From NCBI GenBank assembly GCA_024279425.1, contig JAJRRO010000100.1:62001-126000 (forward strand): a DNA stretch of 64,000 nucleotides. The letters run 5' to 3'. The stretch comes from Bacteroidota bacterium (GTDB lineage: Bacteria > Bacteroidota > Bacteroidia > Flavobacteriales > Flavobacteriaceae). Below the pieces are notes generated by a model. The model was given only the letters and a program-made list of their open reading frames with translations, had not been told where the DNA came from and searched no databases. This document shows positions 24,684 to 34,571 of this stretch, one piece after another (position 1 is the first letter of the stretch; each line of letters begins with the position of its first letter). Both the position numbers and the translations under genes were made by a program.

Positions 24684-25973
24684 TCAATTGTTGCTTTTAT
24701 ATGGTCCGTAAATCGCATCACGAAAATTTTTATGGAGACCAATTTGGTCATAAGGGAACAATTGTACGAACAGTACCGCTGTAAGCTCATTTATAGGGTC
24801 AACCCAAAATAAGGTGCTTGCTGCCCCATCCCAGAAGAATTCACCTACCACACCATTATTTTCTTCTGTAGAAGTAGGGGGTCGTAAACGTACTGCAAAG
24901 TCGATACCGAAACCAACTTGACCTTTACTGGGTAAAAAGGACCTTTCTTCAACACTTTCATCAAGATGATTGGTTGCCATAAGTTCAACTGTTCTAGGTT
25001 TTAAAATAGAAACACTGTCTAATGTTCCTTTGTGAACCAACATGCGAGCAAAACGCATATAATCATCCAGTGTGGAGGTTAAACCTGAACCTCCTCTAGT
25101 TAAAGGCCATTTTTCAAAATAATTAGGATAGGTATTTTCATCAGGAACCCTTGATAATTCTCCTTCTCCTTCTCTCAAATACATTGCGGCAAATCGACCA
25201 CGATCATTTTCAGGAATAAAATATCGGGTTTGTGTCAAACCCAGAGGGTCTAATACATGTTCTCTAACATATTCTTCGTACGGTTGATTGGAAATGCGTT
25301 CCACTAAAAATGCTTGAACATCTACACATGGCCCATATTCCCATTGTTCTCCTGGATGAAAGTACAGGGGAGTGGCTCCCATTTTTTCAGCCATTTGAAC
25401 TAGCGTGTTCTCTCTGTTCATTGCATCGGCTTTCTCTATCAATGGCCCTAAACCCAATATATTGCTATTTCTTCCAAATCCTGCGGTATGACGAGTAATA
25501 TCGCGTATGGTTATTGGGCGATTAACATCTTCAAGAACTGGATTTCCATTGGCATCTTCGCTCTTATAGACCTTCATGTCAGCAAACTCTGGCGCATATT
25601 TTGACAAGGAATCGTCCAGTTCAAATTTACCCTCCTCATACAGGGTCATAAGTGCTACCCCTGTTATAGGTTTTGTCATGGAATAAATTTGAACAATGGT
25701 ATTCCGATCCATGGGTTTTTTAGCTTCCCGGTCTGCATATCCAAAAGCGTTATAATAAACTTCTTTATCTTTTTCAAAAATTAAGGCAGAAGCTCCTGCG
25801 ATGTTTCCAGAATCAACAAAGCCTTGTAATACGGAATCGATACGTTTTGTAACCGAAGTGTCAACAATAAAAGTCACCTCTTTTTCAGTAGGTTCTGTTT
25901 TATTGGAGTTCTTGCAGGCTGCAGTTCCAAAAGCTAGGAAAACGCTTAAAAGATAGATAGTTGGAAGTTTCAT
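24684..25973 (-). CDS. Serine hydrolase, class C beta-lactamase fold, probable lipoprotein
   Basis: This 429-aa protein has an N-terminal signal ending FGTAAC-K, a plausible though weak lipobox. The active-site SxxK is SMTK near residue 99 (IYSMTKPITG) and the second motif is YGP (WEYGPCVDVQ). EstB-like esterases and peptidases share this layout. It lies immediately upstream of the CocE-type hydrolase and may form a two-gene operon with it, suggesting related substrates. It is a paralogue of 9587-10876. Confidence 0.86.
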   Translation of the reverse strand: MKLPTIYLLSVFLAFGTAACKNSNKTEPTEKEVTFIVDTSVTKRIDSVLQGFVDSGNIAGASALIFEKDKEVYYNAFGYADREAKKPMDRNTIVQIYSMTKPITGVALMTLYEEGKFELDDSLSKYAPEFADMKVYKSEDANGNPVLEDVNRPITIRDITRHTAGFGRNSNILGLGPLIEKADAMNRENTLVQMAEKMGATPLYFHPGEQWEYGPCVDVQAFLVERISNQPYEEYVREHVLDPLGLTQTRYFIPENDRGRFAAMYLREGEGELSRVPDENTYPNYFEKWPLTRGGSGLTSTLDDYMRFARMLVHKGTLDSVSILKPRTVELMATNHLDESVEERSFLPSKGQVGFGIDFAVRLRPPTSTEENNGVVGEFFWDGAASTLFWVDPINELTAVLFVQLFPYDQIGLHKNFRDAIYGPYKSNN

Positions 25974-26134
25974 TATTTTTTGTTAGGCATTCAACCCAAA
26001 CTTCTTAGAAGGTGGAGTTTGAATAAATGACACTTAGAATTTCGGGAAATGGGTATTTGATTAAAATTTCACTAAAGATAGTAAATACAGGCTATCTAAT
26101 TCCAGCGTTGATTTTAGGAAATAATCAAAGTATT

Positions 26135-29100
26135 TTAGATGGCTTCAACGGTGTTTTTTTCAAAAGGACTTAATGCTTGAAGGGCATTGTCAACTGAATT
26201 GATATTGTCAAATGTCAACAACAATCGTAAGCCATTACGGGTCTGTTTTTCTTTCATTTTACAGATGTTCATATGCGTCTGAACAAATCGTAAGACTTCG
26301 GAGAAAGCGGGACTTTGATAAAAGCCCGACTCTTGGTCGGCTATAAAGTAACCAATGAACTTTCCCTTTCTCATTATCACTTTTTCAAGACCAATGCCAT
26401 TGGCTATCCACTTTATGCGAACAGAATTTAATAAATCGACCACTTGTGTGGGTAATTCCCCAAAACGGTCAACCAATTCAGATTCGAATTTTCGCAAAAC
26501 CTCTTCCTCTTTTATTAAGTTTAATTCGGTGTATAGATTCAATCGTTCTGTAATGTTGTTTATATAATCATCTGGGAAGAGCAATTCAAAATCAGCGTCG
26601 ATTTGGGTTTCTTTTACGAAAACCTTGTCATGGCGCCCTTCTACCTCGTCATACAGTTCTTTAAATTCATTTTCTTTCAATTCATCAATGGCCTCGGCCA
26701 ATATTTTCTGGTAAGCATCAAAACCTATTTCATTGATAAAGCCACTTTGCTCACCTCCCAGTAAATCCCCTGCCCCTCTGATTTCGAGATCTTTCATAGC
26801 TATATTGAAGCCACTTCCCAGCGCGGTAAACTGTTCCAATGCCTGAATTCTTTTTCTTGCCTCTGTGGTCATCACATCATAGGGAGGCGTTATGAAATAG
26901 CAGAAGGCCTTTTTATTACTTCTGCCCACACGGCCTCGCATTTGGTGCAGGTCACTTAATCCAAAATTATTGGCATTATTGATGAAGATGGTGTTCGCAT
27001 TCGTAACATCCAATCCGCTTTCTACTATGGTGGTAGACACTAGCACATCAAACTCACCATTCATAAATGCGAGCATAAGGGTTTCCAATTTTTTGCCATC
27101 CATTTGACCATGACCTATGCCAATTTTGGCATCCGGTACCAGCCGTTGGATCATACCTGCAACTTCCTTGATGTTCTCAATCCGATTGTGAATAAAGAAA
27201 ATTTGACCTCCTCTTTGAATTTCATAGGTTACCGCATCTCGAATGATTTCTTCTCCAAATCGTATCACATGACTCTCAATAGGGTAGCGGTTGGGCGGCG
27301 GGGTATTTATAACCGACAGATCACGCGCGGCCATCAAACTAAATTGTAAGGTTCTGGGAATTGGAGTTGCTGTCAACGTCAATACATCAACCTTTTCTTT
27401 GATAGATTTTAATTTGTCCTTGACCGATACCCCAAACTTTTGCTCCTCATCAACAATTAACAGGCCAAGATCCTTGAATTTTACATTTTTATTTACCAAC
27501 TGATGGGTTCCGATAATGATATCGACCTTGCCGTTTTCAAGATTTTCAAGAGTTTCTCGTTTTTCCTTGGTGGTTCTAAATCGATTGAGGTAGGCAACCG
27601 TTACGGGCATTTCTTTGAGACGTTCCGTAAAGGTTCTGTGATGTTGAAAGGCCAAAATCGTAGTCGGCACCAATATGGCTACCTGTTTACCATTGTCCAC
27701 GGCCTTAAATGCCGCCCGTATGGCGACTTCGGTCTTGCCAAAACCAACATCACCACATACAAGCCGGTCCATAGGCCGCTCACTCTGCATATCTTTCTTA
27801 ATATCCTCAGTAGCCTTACTTTGATCCGGAGTGTCTTCATAGATAAAAGAAGCCTCCAATTCAAGTTGTAAATAACTGTCAGGGTCGTATTGAAATCCTT
27901 TTTCAAGCCTTCGCTTGGCATAGAGCTTAATAAGGTCAAAGGCAATTTTCTTGACCCGGGACTTGGTCTTTTGCTTTAACTTCTTCCAAGCAGCAGAACC
28001 CAATTTATATATTTTGGGCACAGCACCATCCTTGCCATTGAACTTCGAGATTTTATGCAGCGAGTGGATACTGACATAAAGAATATCGCGATCGCCGTAC
28101 ATTAGTTTAATGGCTTCTTGCTTTTTCCCCTCTACATCTATTTTTTGGAGTCCGCCAAATTTACCGATACCATGATCTATATGGGTGACATAATCCCCGA
28201 CTTCCAACTTGTTCAATTCCTTTAGGGTGATGGCTTGTTTTTTGGCGTATCCATTTTTAAGATGGAATTTGTGGTAACGTTCAAAAATTTGGTGATCAGT
28301 ATAGCAAGCCAATTTCAAGTCGTCATCAACAAAGCCTTCAAAAATGGGAAAAACGATAGTATTGTAGTTTACATCGTGGTCAACTTCATCGAAAATATCA
28401 TGAAAACGTTTGGCCTGTTGCTCCGATGCACACAGAATATAATTGGTATATCCTTTTTTGCTATTGTCATTAAGATTCTCAATCAATAGATCGAATTTCT
28501 TATTGAAAGAAGGTTGTGGTTTGGTGTTAAAAATAATTTCGTTGTTTTGTGAGGCATTAAGGGCTTCACTGGCTCCGTTCATTTCTAGCAACCCATAATC
28601 CTGTAATTGTATTTTCAACAATTTTGAATGTACGAACAAGGCTTCTGGATCGGCATGTTTTATCTCTTGGGATAGTTTCTTGAATGATTCTTCGGCCTTG
28701 GCAAAGAATGCATCCAATCGACCAAAAAGCAACTCAAGATTCTTACTGAAAACAATGGTTTTGGGCGAAATGTATTTTAAAAAACTCTCACGGGTCTCAT
28801 TTAGGAATTTATTCTCTACATTGGGAATAACCGTAATACGATTTACTTTCTCGGTCGACAATTGCGTCTCCACATCAAAAGTTCGTATACTGTCCACATC
28901 ATCGCCAAAAAACTCAATGCGATAAGGTTCGTCATGGGAGAATGAAAAAACGTCAACAATACCTCCTCTAACCGAAAACTCGCCAGGTTCTGTCACAAAA
29001 TCAACTCGTTTGAATTGATACTCAAAAAGAACCTCATTTAAAAAATCCAATGAAAGTGAATCATCGATTTTTATTTTTAAGGTATTCTTATCAAGTTCCT

Positions 29101-29545
29101 TTCGAGTTATCACTTTCTCAAACAGTGCATCGGGGTACGTAACAATAACAGCTGGCTTTTTTCTGGAATTAATACGGTTCAGTACTTCTGCCCTAAGTAG
29201 GACATTGGCATTGTCGGTTTCCTCAATTTGATACGGTCTTCGGTAACTTCCTGGATAAAACAAAACATCCTTTTCCCCAATAAGCTGTTCGAGATCGTTG
29301 AGGTAATAGGCTGCTTCTTCCTTGTCGTTGAAAATCAGCAAAAAAGGAAGCTCTGCATTTTTAAAGACATCTGAAATAACAAAAGAAAGTGCTGAGCCCG
29401 TTAATCCTTTTAAACATATTCTGATCGGGGGCGTAGGGCTTGTATTGTTTTGAGTCCCGATAGCTATAGGCAGGGCAATAGAAGTTTGCAGTTTCCGGGT
29501 TTGTGGAGACTGTGTGAACAGTTGTTGGATTGTGGACTGGGTCAA
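26135..29545 (-). CDS. mfd: Transcription-repair coupling factor
   Basis: This 1136-aa protein contains the UvrB-like N-terminal module (LFYPGSYRRPYQIEETD), the RNA-polymerase interaction domain (LNKLEVGDYVTHIDHGIGKF) and the RecG-like helicase with Walker A GFGKTEVA and DEEQ. Motif VI is QMRGRVGRS, and the TRCF C-terminal domain is present. It removes stalled RNA polymerase and recruits UvrA. The N-terminus carries an unusual stretch (ALPIAIGTQNNTSPTPP) encoded over a palindromic repeat sequence. A consensus promoter lies at 29658-29689. Confidence 0.96.
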   Translation of the reverse strand: MTQSTIQQLFTQSPQTRKLQTSIALPIAIGTQNNTSPTPPIRICLKGLTGSALSFVISDVFKNAELPFLLIFNDKEEAAYYLNDLEQLIGEKDVLFYPGSYRRPYQIEETDNANVLLRAEVLNRINSRKKPAVIVTYPDALFEKVITRKELDKNTLKIKIDDSLSLDFLNEVLFEYQFKRVDFVTEPGEFSVRGGIVDVFSFSHDEPYRIEFFGDDVDSIRTFDVETQLSTEKVNRITVIPNVENKFLNETRESFLKYISPKTIVFSKNLELLFGRLDAFFAKAEESFKKLSQEIKHADPEALFVHSKLLKIQLQDYGLLEMNGASEALNASQNNEIIFNTKPQPSFNKKFDLLIENLNDNSKKGYTNYILCASEQQAKRFHDIFDEVDHDVNYNTIVFPIFEGFVDDDLKLACYTDHQIFERYHKFHLKNGYAKKQAITLKELNKLEVGDYVTHIDHGIGKFGGLQKIDVEGKKQEAIKLMYGDRDILYVSIHSLHKISKFNGKDGAVPKIYKLGSAAWKKLKQKTKSRVKKIAFDLIKLYAKRRLEKGFQYDPDSYLQLELEASFIYEDTPDQSKATEDIKKDMQSERPMDRLVCGDVGFGKTEVAIRAAFKAVDNGKQVAILVPTTILAFQHHRTFTERLKEMPVTVAYLNRFRTTKEKRETLENLENGKVDIIIGTHQLVNKNVKFKDLGLLIVDEEQKFGVSVKDKLKSIKEKVDVLTLTATPIPRTLQFSLMAARDLSVINTPPPNRYPIESHVIRFGEEIIRDAVTYEIQRGGQIFFIHNRIENIKEVAGMIQRLVPDAKIGIGHGQMDGKKLETLMLAFMNGEFDVLVSTTIVESGLDVTNANTIFINNANNFGLSDLHQMRGRVGRSNKKAFCYFITPPYDVMTTEARKRIQALEQFTALGSGFNIAMKDLEIRGAGDLLGGEQSGFINEIGFDAYQKILAEAIDELKENEFKELYDEVEGRHDKVFVKETQIDADFELLFPDDYINNITERLNLYTELNLIKEEEVLRKFESELVDRFGELPTQVVDLLNSVRIKWIANGIGLEKVIMRKGKFIGYFIADQESGFYQSPAFSEVLRFVQTHMNICKMKEKQTRNGLRLLLTFDNINSVDNALQALSPFEKNTVEAI
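29454..29473. repeat. Degenerate palindromic repeat inside the mfd 5' end
   Basis: CCCGATAGCTATAGG nearly matches the palindrome CCCGATAGCTATCGGG and is translated as LPIAIG. A related CCCCGATTATTCGGGG hairpin sits in the mfd leader at 29621-29637. Confidence 0.4.
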
Positions 29546-29657
29546 CCGTTAAAATTTTAGTGAACCCCTGATTTGACAATCCGACTGTCGAAGGAGAAGT
29601 CAAATTAGATGGTTGAATTAACCCCGATTATTCGGGGTCTTTTCATTTTTTGAATTG

Positions 29658-29689
29658 CAAATATAGGCTGAACCAAATCCTTGCCCAAA
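29658..29689 (-). promoter_or_regulatory. Consensus promoter of mfd
   Basis: On the minus strand TTTG (29689-29686), 20 bases, TATATTTG (29665-29658). It begins directly after the pdeM stop (29697), so mfd can be transcribed independently of the upstream repair genes, with a leader of about 105 bases. Confidence 0.75.
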
Positions 29690-29696
29690 AGAAGGG

Positions 29697-30329
29697 TTAT
29701 ATTTTTATTACTGTACCATCAGCGATGGCGAAAACCTCGTCCTGTTTTTTTGGTTTTAAAGTATGTGCACCTGTAAATTTGCCAAAAGCGGGCAGGATAA
29801 GTTGGTTTTTGCTTTTAAAAAAACAAGGTAGCCGCAAAGACTGCTTACCGTTACCACGTATTTTGACGGCCGGATGGATATGTCCACATACATTATAATA
29901 ACCTAAACGTTCTTCTGGATGATGGGTTAACAAAAGGCCTTTCGATATTATTTCGTTTTCAAGCCGTATACCTAATTCTTCGTATTTAAGGGGCGAAATA
30001 ATATCATGGTTCCCTGTTATTAAGATTAATTCAGCTTTAATGGAGGAAACCCATTGTTCAAAAAACTTCCATTCGTTGTTCATATGGGAATGGAATAAAT
30101 CTCCAAGGAAATAAATGCTTTTTGGTGTAAAAAAATCAACGGATTCATTCAGCAATCCAAAATTACCGTGAATGGCATTTTGGGGAACGGCGGCCCCATA
30201 TTTTCTAAAATGACTGACTTTGCCCAAGTGAACATCACTGATTATCAAAATAGATTCTTCTTCCCAAAACAGAGATCCCGAGGGATGTAGTGAGAAGTTT
30301 TGTTTCAATATTTGGATAGTATGGGTCAT
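29697..30329 (-). CDS. pdeM: Ligase-associated DNA damage response endonuclease PdeM
   Basis: This calcineurin-like phosphoesterase has the five family motifs DVHLGK (near residue 33), GDLFHS, GNHD, THHPE and GHIHPA. It follows the Lhr-like helicase gene, the standard neighbour in the ligase-associated repair cassette, although the ligase itself is not in this window. The start at MTHTIQIL (30329) is preferred; an in-frame ATG at 30353 would add eight residues. It likely acts on DNA ends during repair. Confidence 0.9.
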   Translation of the reverse strand: MTHTIQILKQNFSLHPSGSLFWEEESILIISDVHLGKVSHFRKYGAAVPQNAIHGNFGLLNESVDFFTPKSIYFLGDLFHSHMNNEWKFFEQWVSSIKAELILITGNHDIISPLKYEELGIRLENEIISKGLLLTHHPEERLGYYNVCGHIHPAVKIRGNGKQSLRLPCFFKSKNQLILPAFGKFTGAHTLKPKKQDEVFAIADGTVIKI

Positions 30330-30367
30330 GCAAACAAAATTAGGAAAATGCATTGAATTCGGATTTA

Positions 30368-30398
30368 GACCTGTCAGGTTTTAGAAACCTGACAGGTC
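30368..30398. repeat. Perfect 14-bp palindrome between helicase and pdeM
   Basis: GACCTGTCAGGTTT pairs with AAACCTGACAGGTC around TAG. It has no T tract on the coding strand. It resembles a dispersed hairpin repeat and may affect mRNA stability between the two genes. Confidence 0.7.
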
Positions 30399-30405
30399 TC
30401 TTTCC

Positions 30406-32874
30406 TTACTTCTTCTTGGTTAGAATTGCCGTCATTCGTTTAATGCGGTCCGCCAATTTTTCGCTAGACAATTTTTCGCGTAATCTATCTGTTATAATTG
30501 GGAAAGAAAAAGGGGTTGGTTCTGAGCAATCTTTCAGAACGATTTCTTGTTTGGTAATACGTTCCAAGGCTAAACGCAAACGCCCTTCTTCCAACTGATG
30601 CTCAAAAGTTTCTGTAAATGCTTGTTGGTATAAAAGGTTGTCCGGTTCATAATCCTTAAAAACGTCGAACAATAATTGAGAACTACTTTGAAGATGTTTC
30701 ATTTTTATGCTTTTTTCTGGATAACCGGTGAAAACCATACCACTGATTACGGCAATATCCCTAAATTTTGAACGGGCCATTTCGGTGGAATTCAGACTCC
30801 TCTGTAAATCATCCAACAAAAAATCTGTTGTAAACAGATTATTGTCCAATACTTGTTGCATATCAATTTTTTTATCTGACAGCAGTTCAAATCCGTAATC
30901 ATTGAATGCTAGGGAAAAGGTAATAGGTGAAAGCAAGCTTATACGATAACTCAAAAGACTTCCCATGGCTTCATGTACAAAACGCCCTTCAAAAGGATAA
31001 AAAATGTGATGATGACCATCGTTGGTTTCAAAAGACTCAATTAGAAATTCATTGGGTTTCGGAACAATACTTTCTTCCCGTTGTTTATCAAAAATGGTGG
31101 ACAGGGATTTTATTTCGACAGATTGTTTTGACCGGTGCAATGATGCGGAATAAAGCTCATTTCTGAGTAATTCTGACATTTGGGCCGAGAGGGTTAACCT
31201 ACCACCCATCCAGCTAGGTACCTTGCTCGATTTTTTATTTGAGTTTCTTACATGTACCTGCATTTGTTTTATTCTAATAAATTCAAGATTCCTACCTGCG
31301 AAGGTGAACACATCGCCTTGGTTTAACTTGGTGATGAAAGATTCTTCAATGGTACCAATATAGCCGCCTTTTTGGTATCGAACTGATAAATGGGCATCAC
31401 CGACAATGGTACCTATTTGAAAACGGTGACGCATGGCAATTCCCCTATTGTTCACTTTAAAAAGTCCATCTTCTTCAACTTCTACCTTTTTGTATTCATC
31501 ATACGCTTGCAGGCTTTGGCTACCCATAACAATGAAATTCAATAGCCATTGCCATTGTTCTTTGGTAATGGCCTGGTAACAGAAAGTCTGTTTTATTTCA
31601 GGAAATAGTTCATTGGGGTAAAAACCGTCAGAAATGGCCAAAGTCGTTAAATACTGCAATAAAACATCAAAACTATTCAAGTAAGGTATTCGGTCTTCCA
31701 CCGCTTTTTCTTTTACCGCCTGTTGCAATGCCGAAGCTTCCACAAGCTCGATGGCATGTGTGGGTAGAAAATGGATTACACTTTCTTTGCCAGGGCTATG
31801 TCCGCTACGACCGGCTCGTTGCAAAAACCTGGCAATTCCTTTAGGACCGCCTATTTGTACTACGGTTTCCACAGGTGCAAAATCGACTCCCAAATCCAAG
31901 CTTGATGTACAGACCACCGCCTTAAGACTTTCATTACGAATGGCTTGTTCTACCCATTGCCTGGTTTCCTTATTGATACTGCCATGGTGCATAGCTATCT
32001 CACCGGCAAATTCAGGATGCTTTTCCAGAATTTTTTGAAACCAGATTTCACACTGGCTTCGGGTATTGGTAAAGAGCAAAGTGGTTTTACTTTTGTTTAT
32101 TATGGGAATTACATCTTCCAACAAGCGAAGGCCTAAATGACCGCGCCAAGGAAAGGTTTCCATTTCGGCGGGGATAATACTCTTGACCGTTATTTTTTTC
32201 TTTACGTTGGCTTTGATCATAACCGAGTTCTCGAGGGCGGGTGATTCTGGCCCTAGTAAAACCTGCATGGCTTGTTCCAAATTCCCAATTGTGGCAGAGA
32301 TGCCCCAAATACGTATGTTTTTGGCTATAGTTTTAAGCCTGGATAGACCTAATTCTGTTTGCACACCTCTCTTGGTGCCCAACAGCTCGTGCCATTCATC
32401 CACCACTATGGCAGTGCAATTTTCAAACGTTTTATCGTATCCCTTGGTCGCCAATAATAGTTGTAGACTTTCAGGGGTGGTGATGAGCAAATCGGGCATG
32501 TTTCGCTTTTGTTTGGCCCTTTCACTTGTACTTGTATCGCCAGAGCGAATACCCACGGTCAGCCCCGTTTCCAAATCACTTGCAACTCGTTCGGCCGACT
32601 GCTTTATTTCATGTGATAATGCTCTTAAGGGAGTAATCCAAATCGCTTTTAAACCCTTTTTGTGCTTGGTCTTATAGTTGGGGTTGTTTTTAATGTAATC
32701 AAGTATAATAGGAAACCAAAGCGCATAGGTCTTGCCACTTCCTGTTGGGGCATTCAAAAGACCGTGCTTGCCTTGTAGAAAAGCCTTCCAAGTTTGTTTT
32801 TGAAAAGCAAAAGGCTCCCAACCCTGTTGGTCAAACCAGTTTTTTGCAATGTCGTAAAGTTGCTCTTTAGTCAT
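30406..32874 (-). CDS. Ligase-associated DNA damage response DEXH-box helicase (Lhr-like)
   Basis: This 822-aa SF2 helicase has Walker A APTGSGKT near residue 40, TTPESLQLLL, DEWHE near 158 and SATIGN. The C-terminal RecA lobe carries FTNTRSQCE and QRAGRSGH, and the Lhr-type winged-helix and core domains follow (GRNLEFIRIKQMQVHVR). It unwinds DNA in the same repair pathway as PdeM, whose gene lies 52 bases downstream of its stop. The frame is full length. Confidence 0.93.
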   Translation of the reverse strand: MTKEQLYDIAKNWFDQQGWEPFAFQKQTWKAFLQGKHGLLNAPTGSGKTYALWFPIILDYIKNNPNYKTKHKKGLKAIWITPLRALSHEIKQSAERVASDLETGLTVGIRSGDTSTSERAKQKRNMPDLLITTPESLQLLLATKGYDKTFENCTAIVVDEWHELLGTKRGVQTELGLSRLKTIAKNIRIWGISATIGNLEQAMQVLLGPESPALENSVMIKANVKKKITVKSIIPAEMETFPWRGHLGLRLLEDVIPIINKSKTTLLFTNTRSQCEIWFQKILEKHPEFAGEIAMHHGSINKETRQWVEQAIRNESLKAVVCTSSLDLGVDFAPVETVVQIGGPKGIARFLQRAGRSGHSPGKESVIHFLPTHAIELVEASALQQAVKEKAVEDRIPYLNSFDVLLQYLTTLAISDGFYPNELFPEIKQTFCYQAITKEQWQWLLNFIVMGSQSLQAYDEYKKVEVEEDGLFKVNNRGIAMRHRFQIGTIVGDAHLSVRYQKGGYIGTIEESFITKLNQGDVFTFAGRNLEFIRIKQMQVHVRNSNKKSSKVPSWMGGRLTLSAQMSELLRNELYSASLHRSKQSVEIKSLSTIFDKQREESIVPKPNEFLIESFETNDGHHHIFYPFEGRFVHEAMGSLLSYRISLLSPITFSLAFNDYGFELLSDKKIDMQQVLDNNLFTTDFLLDDLQRSLNSTEMARSKFRDIAVISGMVFTGYPEKSIKMKHLQSSSQLLFDVFKDYEPDNLLYQQAFTETFEHQLEEGRLRLALERITKQEIVLKDCSEPTPFSFPIITDRLREKLSSEKLADRIKRMTAILTKKK

Positions 32875-32982
32875 TAAAAAATACCGTTCCTTTTGCTATT
32901 TTATTTGCAATAAAATAATCATTCGTAAACTAAAATATCACTTTTAAAAAAATTATCTTTGTTCAAACAAAATTAAGTACAT

Positions 32983-33405
32983 ATGCCCATTTTAGATTTA
33001 TACAATCATAGTGAGAAACGAAGAAACTTGGCTCATTTTGCCTCAATAGCCACTTTGGCAGCTGTGGATGGAGATATCAATCCGCAGGAAATGAAGCTTT
33101 TGAACAATTTTGCCTTTAAATTGAACATTTCAGAGGCTGATTTCAAAGAGGTAATGAAGAAAGAGAATGAATATCCGATTGACCCTCCTTTTGATTCTGA
33201 GAAACGATTGGAGCGTATATTTGATTTATTCAAGATTATTTTTGCAGATCATGAAATCGATGATGAAGAAATGGTGTTATTGAAGAAGTATGCTATTGGT
33301 TTGGGCTATTCTGAAGAAAAGGCGGATACTATCATTGAAAAATCGATTGCTATTTTTATGGGTAAGATCGATTTTGAGGATTATCTCTATTTGATAAAAA
33401 AATAA
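32983..33405 (+). CDS. TerB-like protein
   Basis: This 140-aa all-helical protein shows the two TerB acidic helix-turn motifs AAVDGDINPQEMKLL (near residue 29) and FADHEIDDEEMVLLKK (near 88), which bind metal or co-proteins in tellurite-resistance TerB. No other ter genes are nearby, so a general stress or envelope role is more likely. TATCTTTG at 32954-32961 serves as the -7 box. Confidence 0.85.
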   Translation: MPILDLYNHSEKRRNLAHFASIATLAAVDGDINPQEMKLLNNFAFKLNISEADFKEVMKKENEYPIDPPFDSEKRLERIFDLFKIIFADHEIDDEEMVLLKKYAIGLGYSEEKADTIIEKSIAIFMGKIDFEDYLYLIKK

Positions 33406-33420
33406 AGATTTTGAGTCTCA

Positions 33421-33453
33421 AAAAAAGGCGGCACCTCAGGTGCCGCCTTTTTT
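33421..33453. terminator. Bidirectional terminator between terB-like and fbp
   Basis: A run of A, GGCGGCACC, TCA, GGTGCCGCC, then a run of T. The fbp stop codon (TGA on the minus strand) is in the loop, so the last fbp codons form one arm. Confidence 0.9.
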
Positions 33454-34461
33454 ATTTCTGCTTGCAATAAACTCCTCTACTTTTCCCACCATTTTTGGGC
33501 TTCCACAAAAGAAGGGAACTCTTTGGTGTAATTCAGTGGGTTGGAGCTCCATTATAGGAGTTCTACCATCACTGGCCTTGCCATTGGCCTGTTGGGCCAA
33601 AAATGCCATGGGATTACATTCATATAATAATCGAAGTTTGCCATTGGAAGCCAGATTGCTTTTCGGGTACATGTAGATGCCCCCCTTAATCATATTTCTG
33701 TGGAAATCGGAAACCAAAGAACCAATATATCTAGAAGTGTACGGTCTGTCACCTTCCTCTTTTTGGCAATACTTGATATAGTCTTTTACCCCTTGGGGAA
33801 AATGAATGTAGTTGCCTTCGTTTACTGAGTATATTTTACCGGATTCAGGGAATTGCATATCAGGATGGGAAAGATAAAAAGTGCCAATGGCGGGGTTTAA
33901 GGTAAAGCCATTAACGCCGTCTCCAGTCGTATATACCAGCATGGTGGAAGTGCCATAAATAATATAACCAGCGGCAATCTGGTTTTTGCCGGGCTGAAGA
34001 AAATCTTCAAGCGTAACGGGTGTTCCTACCGGGGTAATTCTTCTATAAATTGAGAAAATCGTACCCACAGATACATTGACATCAATATTGGAGGAGCCAT
34101 CCAAAGGGTCGATAAGAACCACATATTTATTTTGGTGCTGTTCGTCGTTACTGTTTATGCTAATAAAATCATCTTCCTCTTCGGAGGCGATACCACAAAC
34201 AATCTCACGATTTTTTAAAGTCTGGATGAATTTTTCATTGGCAAGAACATCCAATTTTTGTTGATTTTCCCCCTGTATGTTGGTGTCTCCTGCAGTGCCC
34301 AGAATATCGACCAAACCTGCCTTGTTGACCTCATGGTTTACCACCTTGGCAGCCAATCGAATTGCATTTATTAGTTTCGAGAGCTCTCCTGAGGAATATT
34401 GAAACGAAGATTGGTTTTCAATGATAAACTCGCCGAGTGTTTTATTTTTTTTCCCTATCAT
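33436..34461 (-). CDS. fbp: Class 1 fructose-1,6-bisphosphatase
   Basis: This 341-aa enzyme has [10 protein letters not shown] and the metal-binding signature [10 protein letters not shown] (near residue 137). The AMP/substrate blocks NEGNY and [19 protein letters not shown] follow, then [20 protein letters not shown]. It removes the 1-phosphate of fructose-1,6-bisphosphate in gluconeogenesis. The stop codon lies in the loop of the shared terminator. The genes upstream on the plus strand (GNAT, aspartate kinase) are divergent. Confidence 0.96.
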   Translation of the reverse strand: MIGKKNKTLGEFIIENQSSFQYSSGELSKLINAIRLAAKVVNHEVNKAGLVDILGTAGDTNIQGENQQKLDVLANEKFIQTLKNREIVCGIASEEEDDFISINSNDEQHQNKYVVLIDPLDGSSNIDVNVSVGTIFSIYRRITPVGTPVTLEDFLQPGKNQIAAGYIIYGTSTMLVYTTGDGVNGFTLNPAIGTFYLSHPDMQFPESGKIYSVNEGNYIHFPQGVKDYIKYCQKEEGDRPYTSRYIGSLVSDFHRNMIKGGIYMYPKSNLASNGKLRLLYECNPMAFLAQQANGKASDGRTPIMELQPTELHQRVPFFCGSPKMVGKVEEFIASRNKKGGT

Positions 34462-34544
34462 GGATTAGTGTGTGTTTTGACCACAAATATCGGTTTATTT
34501 GTGATACTATATCGTTTTCGTAAGCAAATGACTTTTTATATTTA

Positions 34545-34552
34545 TAACTTTG
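34545..34552 (+). promoter_or_regulatory. -7 box of the GNAT-aspartate kinase operon
   Basis: TAACTTTG matches TAnnTTTG, 19 bases before the ATG at 34572. The -33 element is weak. Confidence 0.45.
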
Positions 34553-34571
34553 TGTTTTATTTGTAACAATT

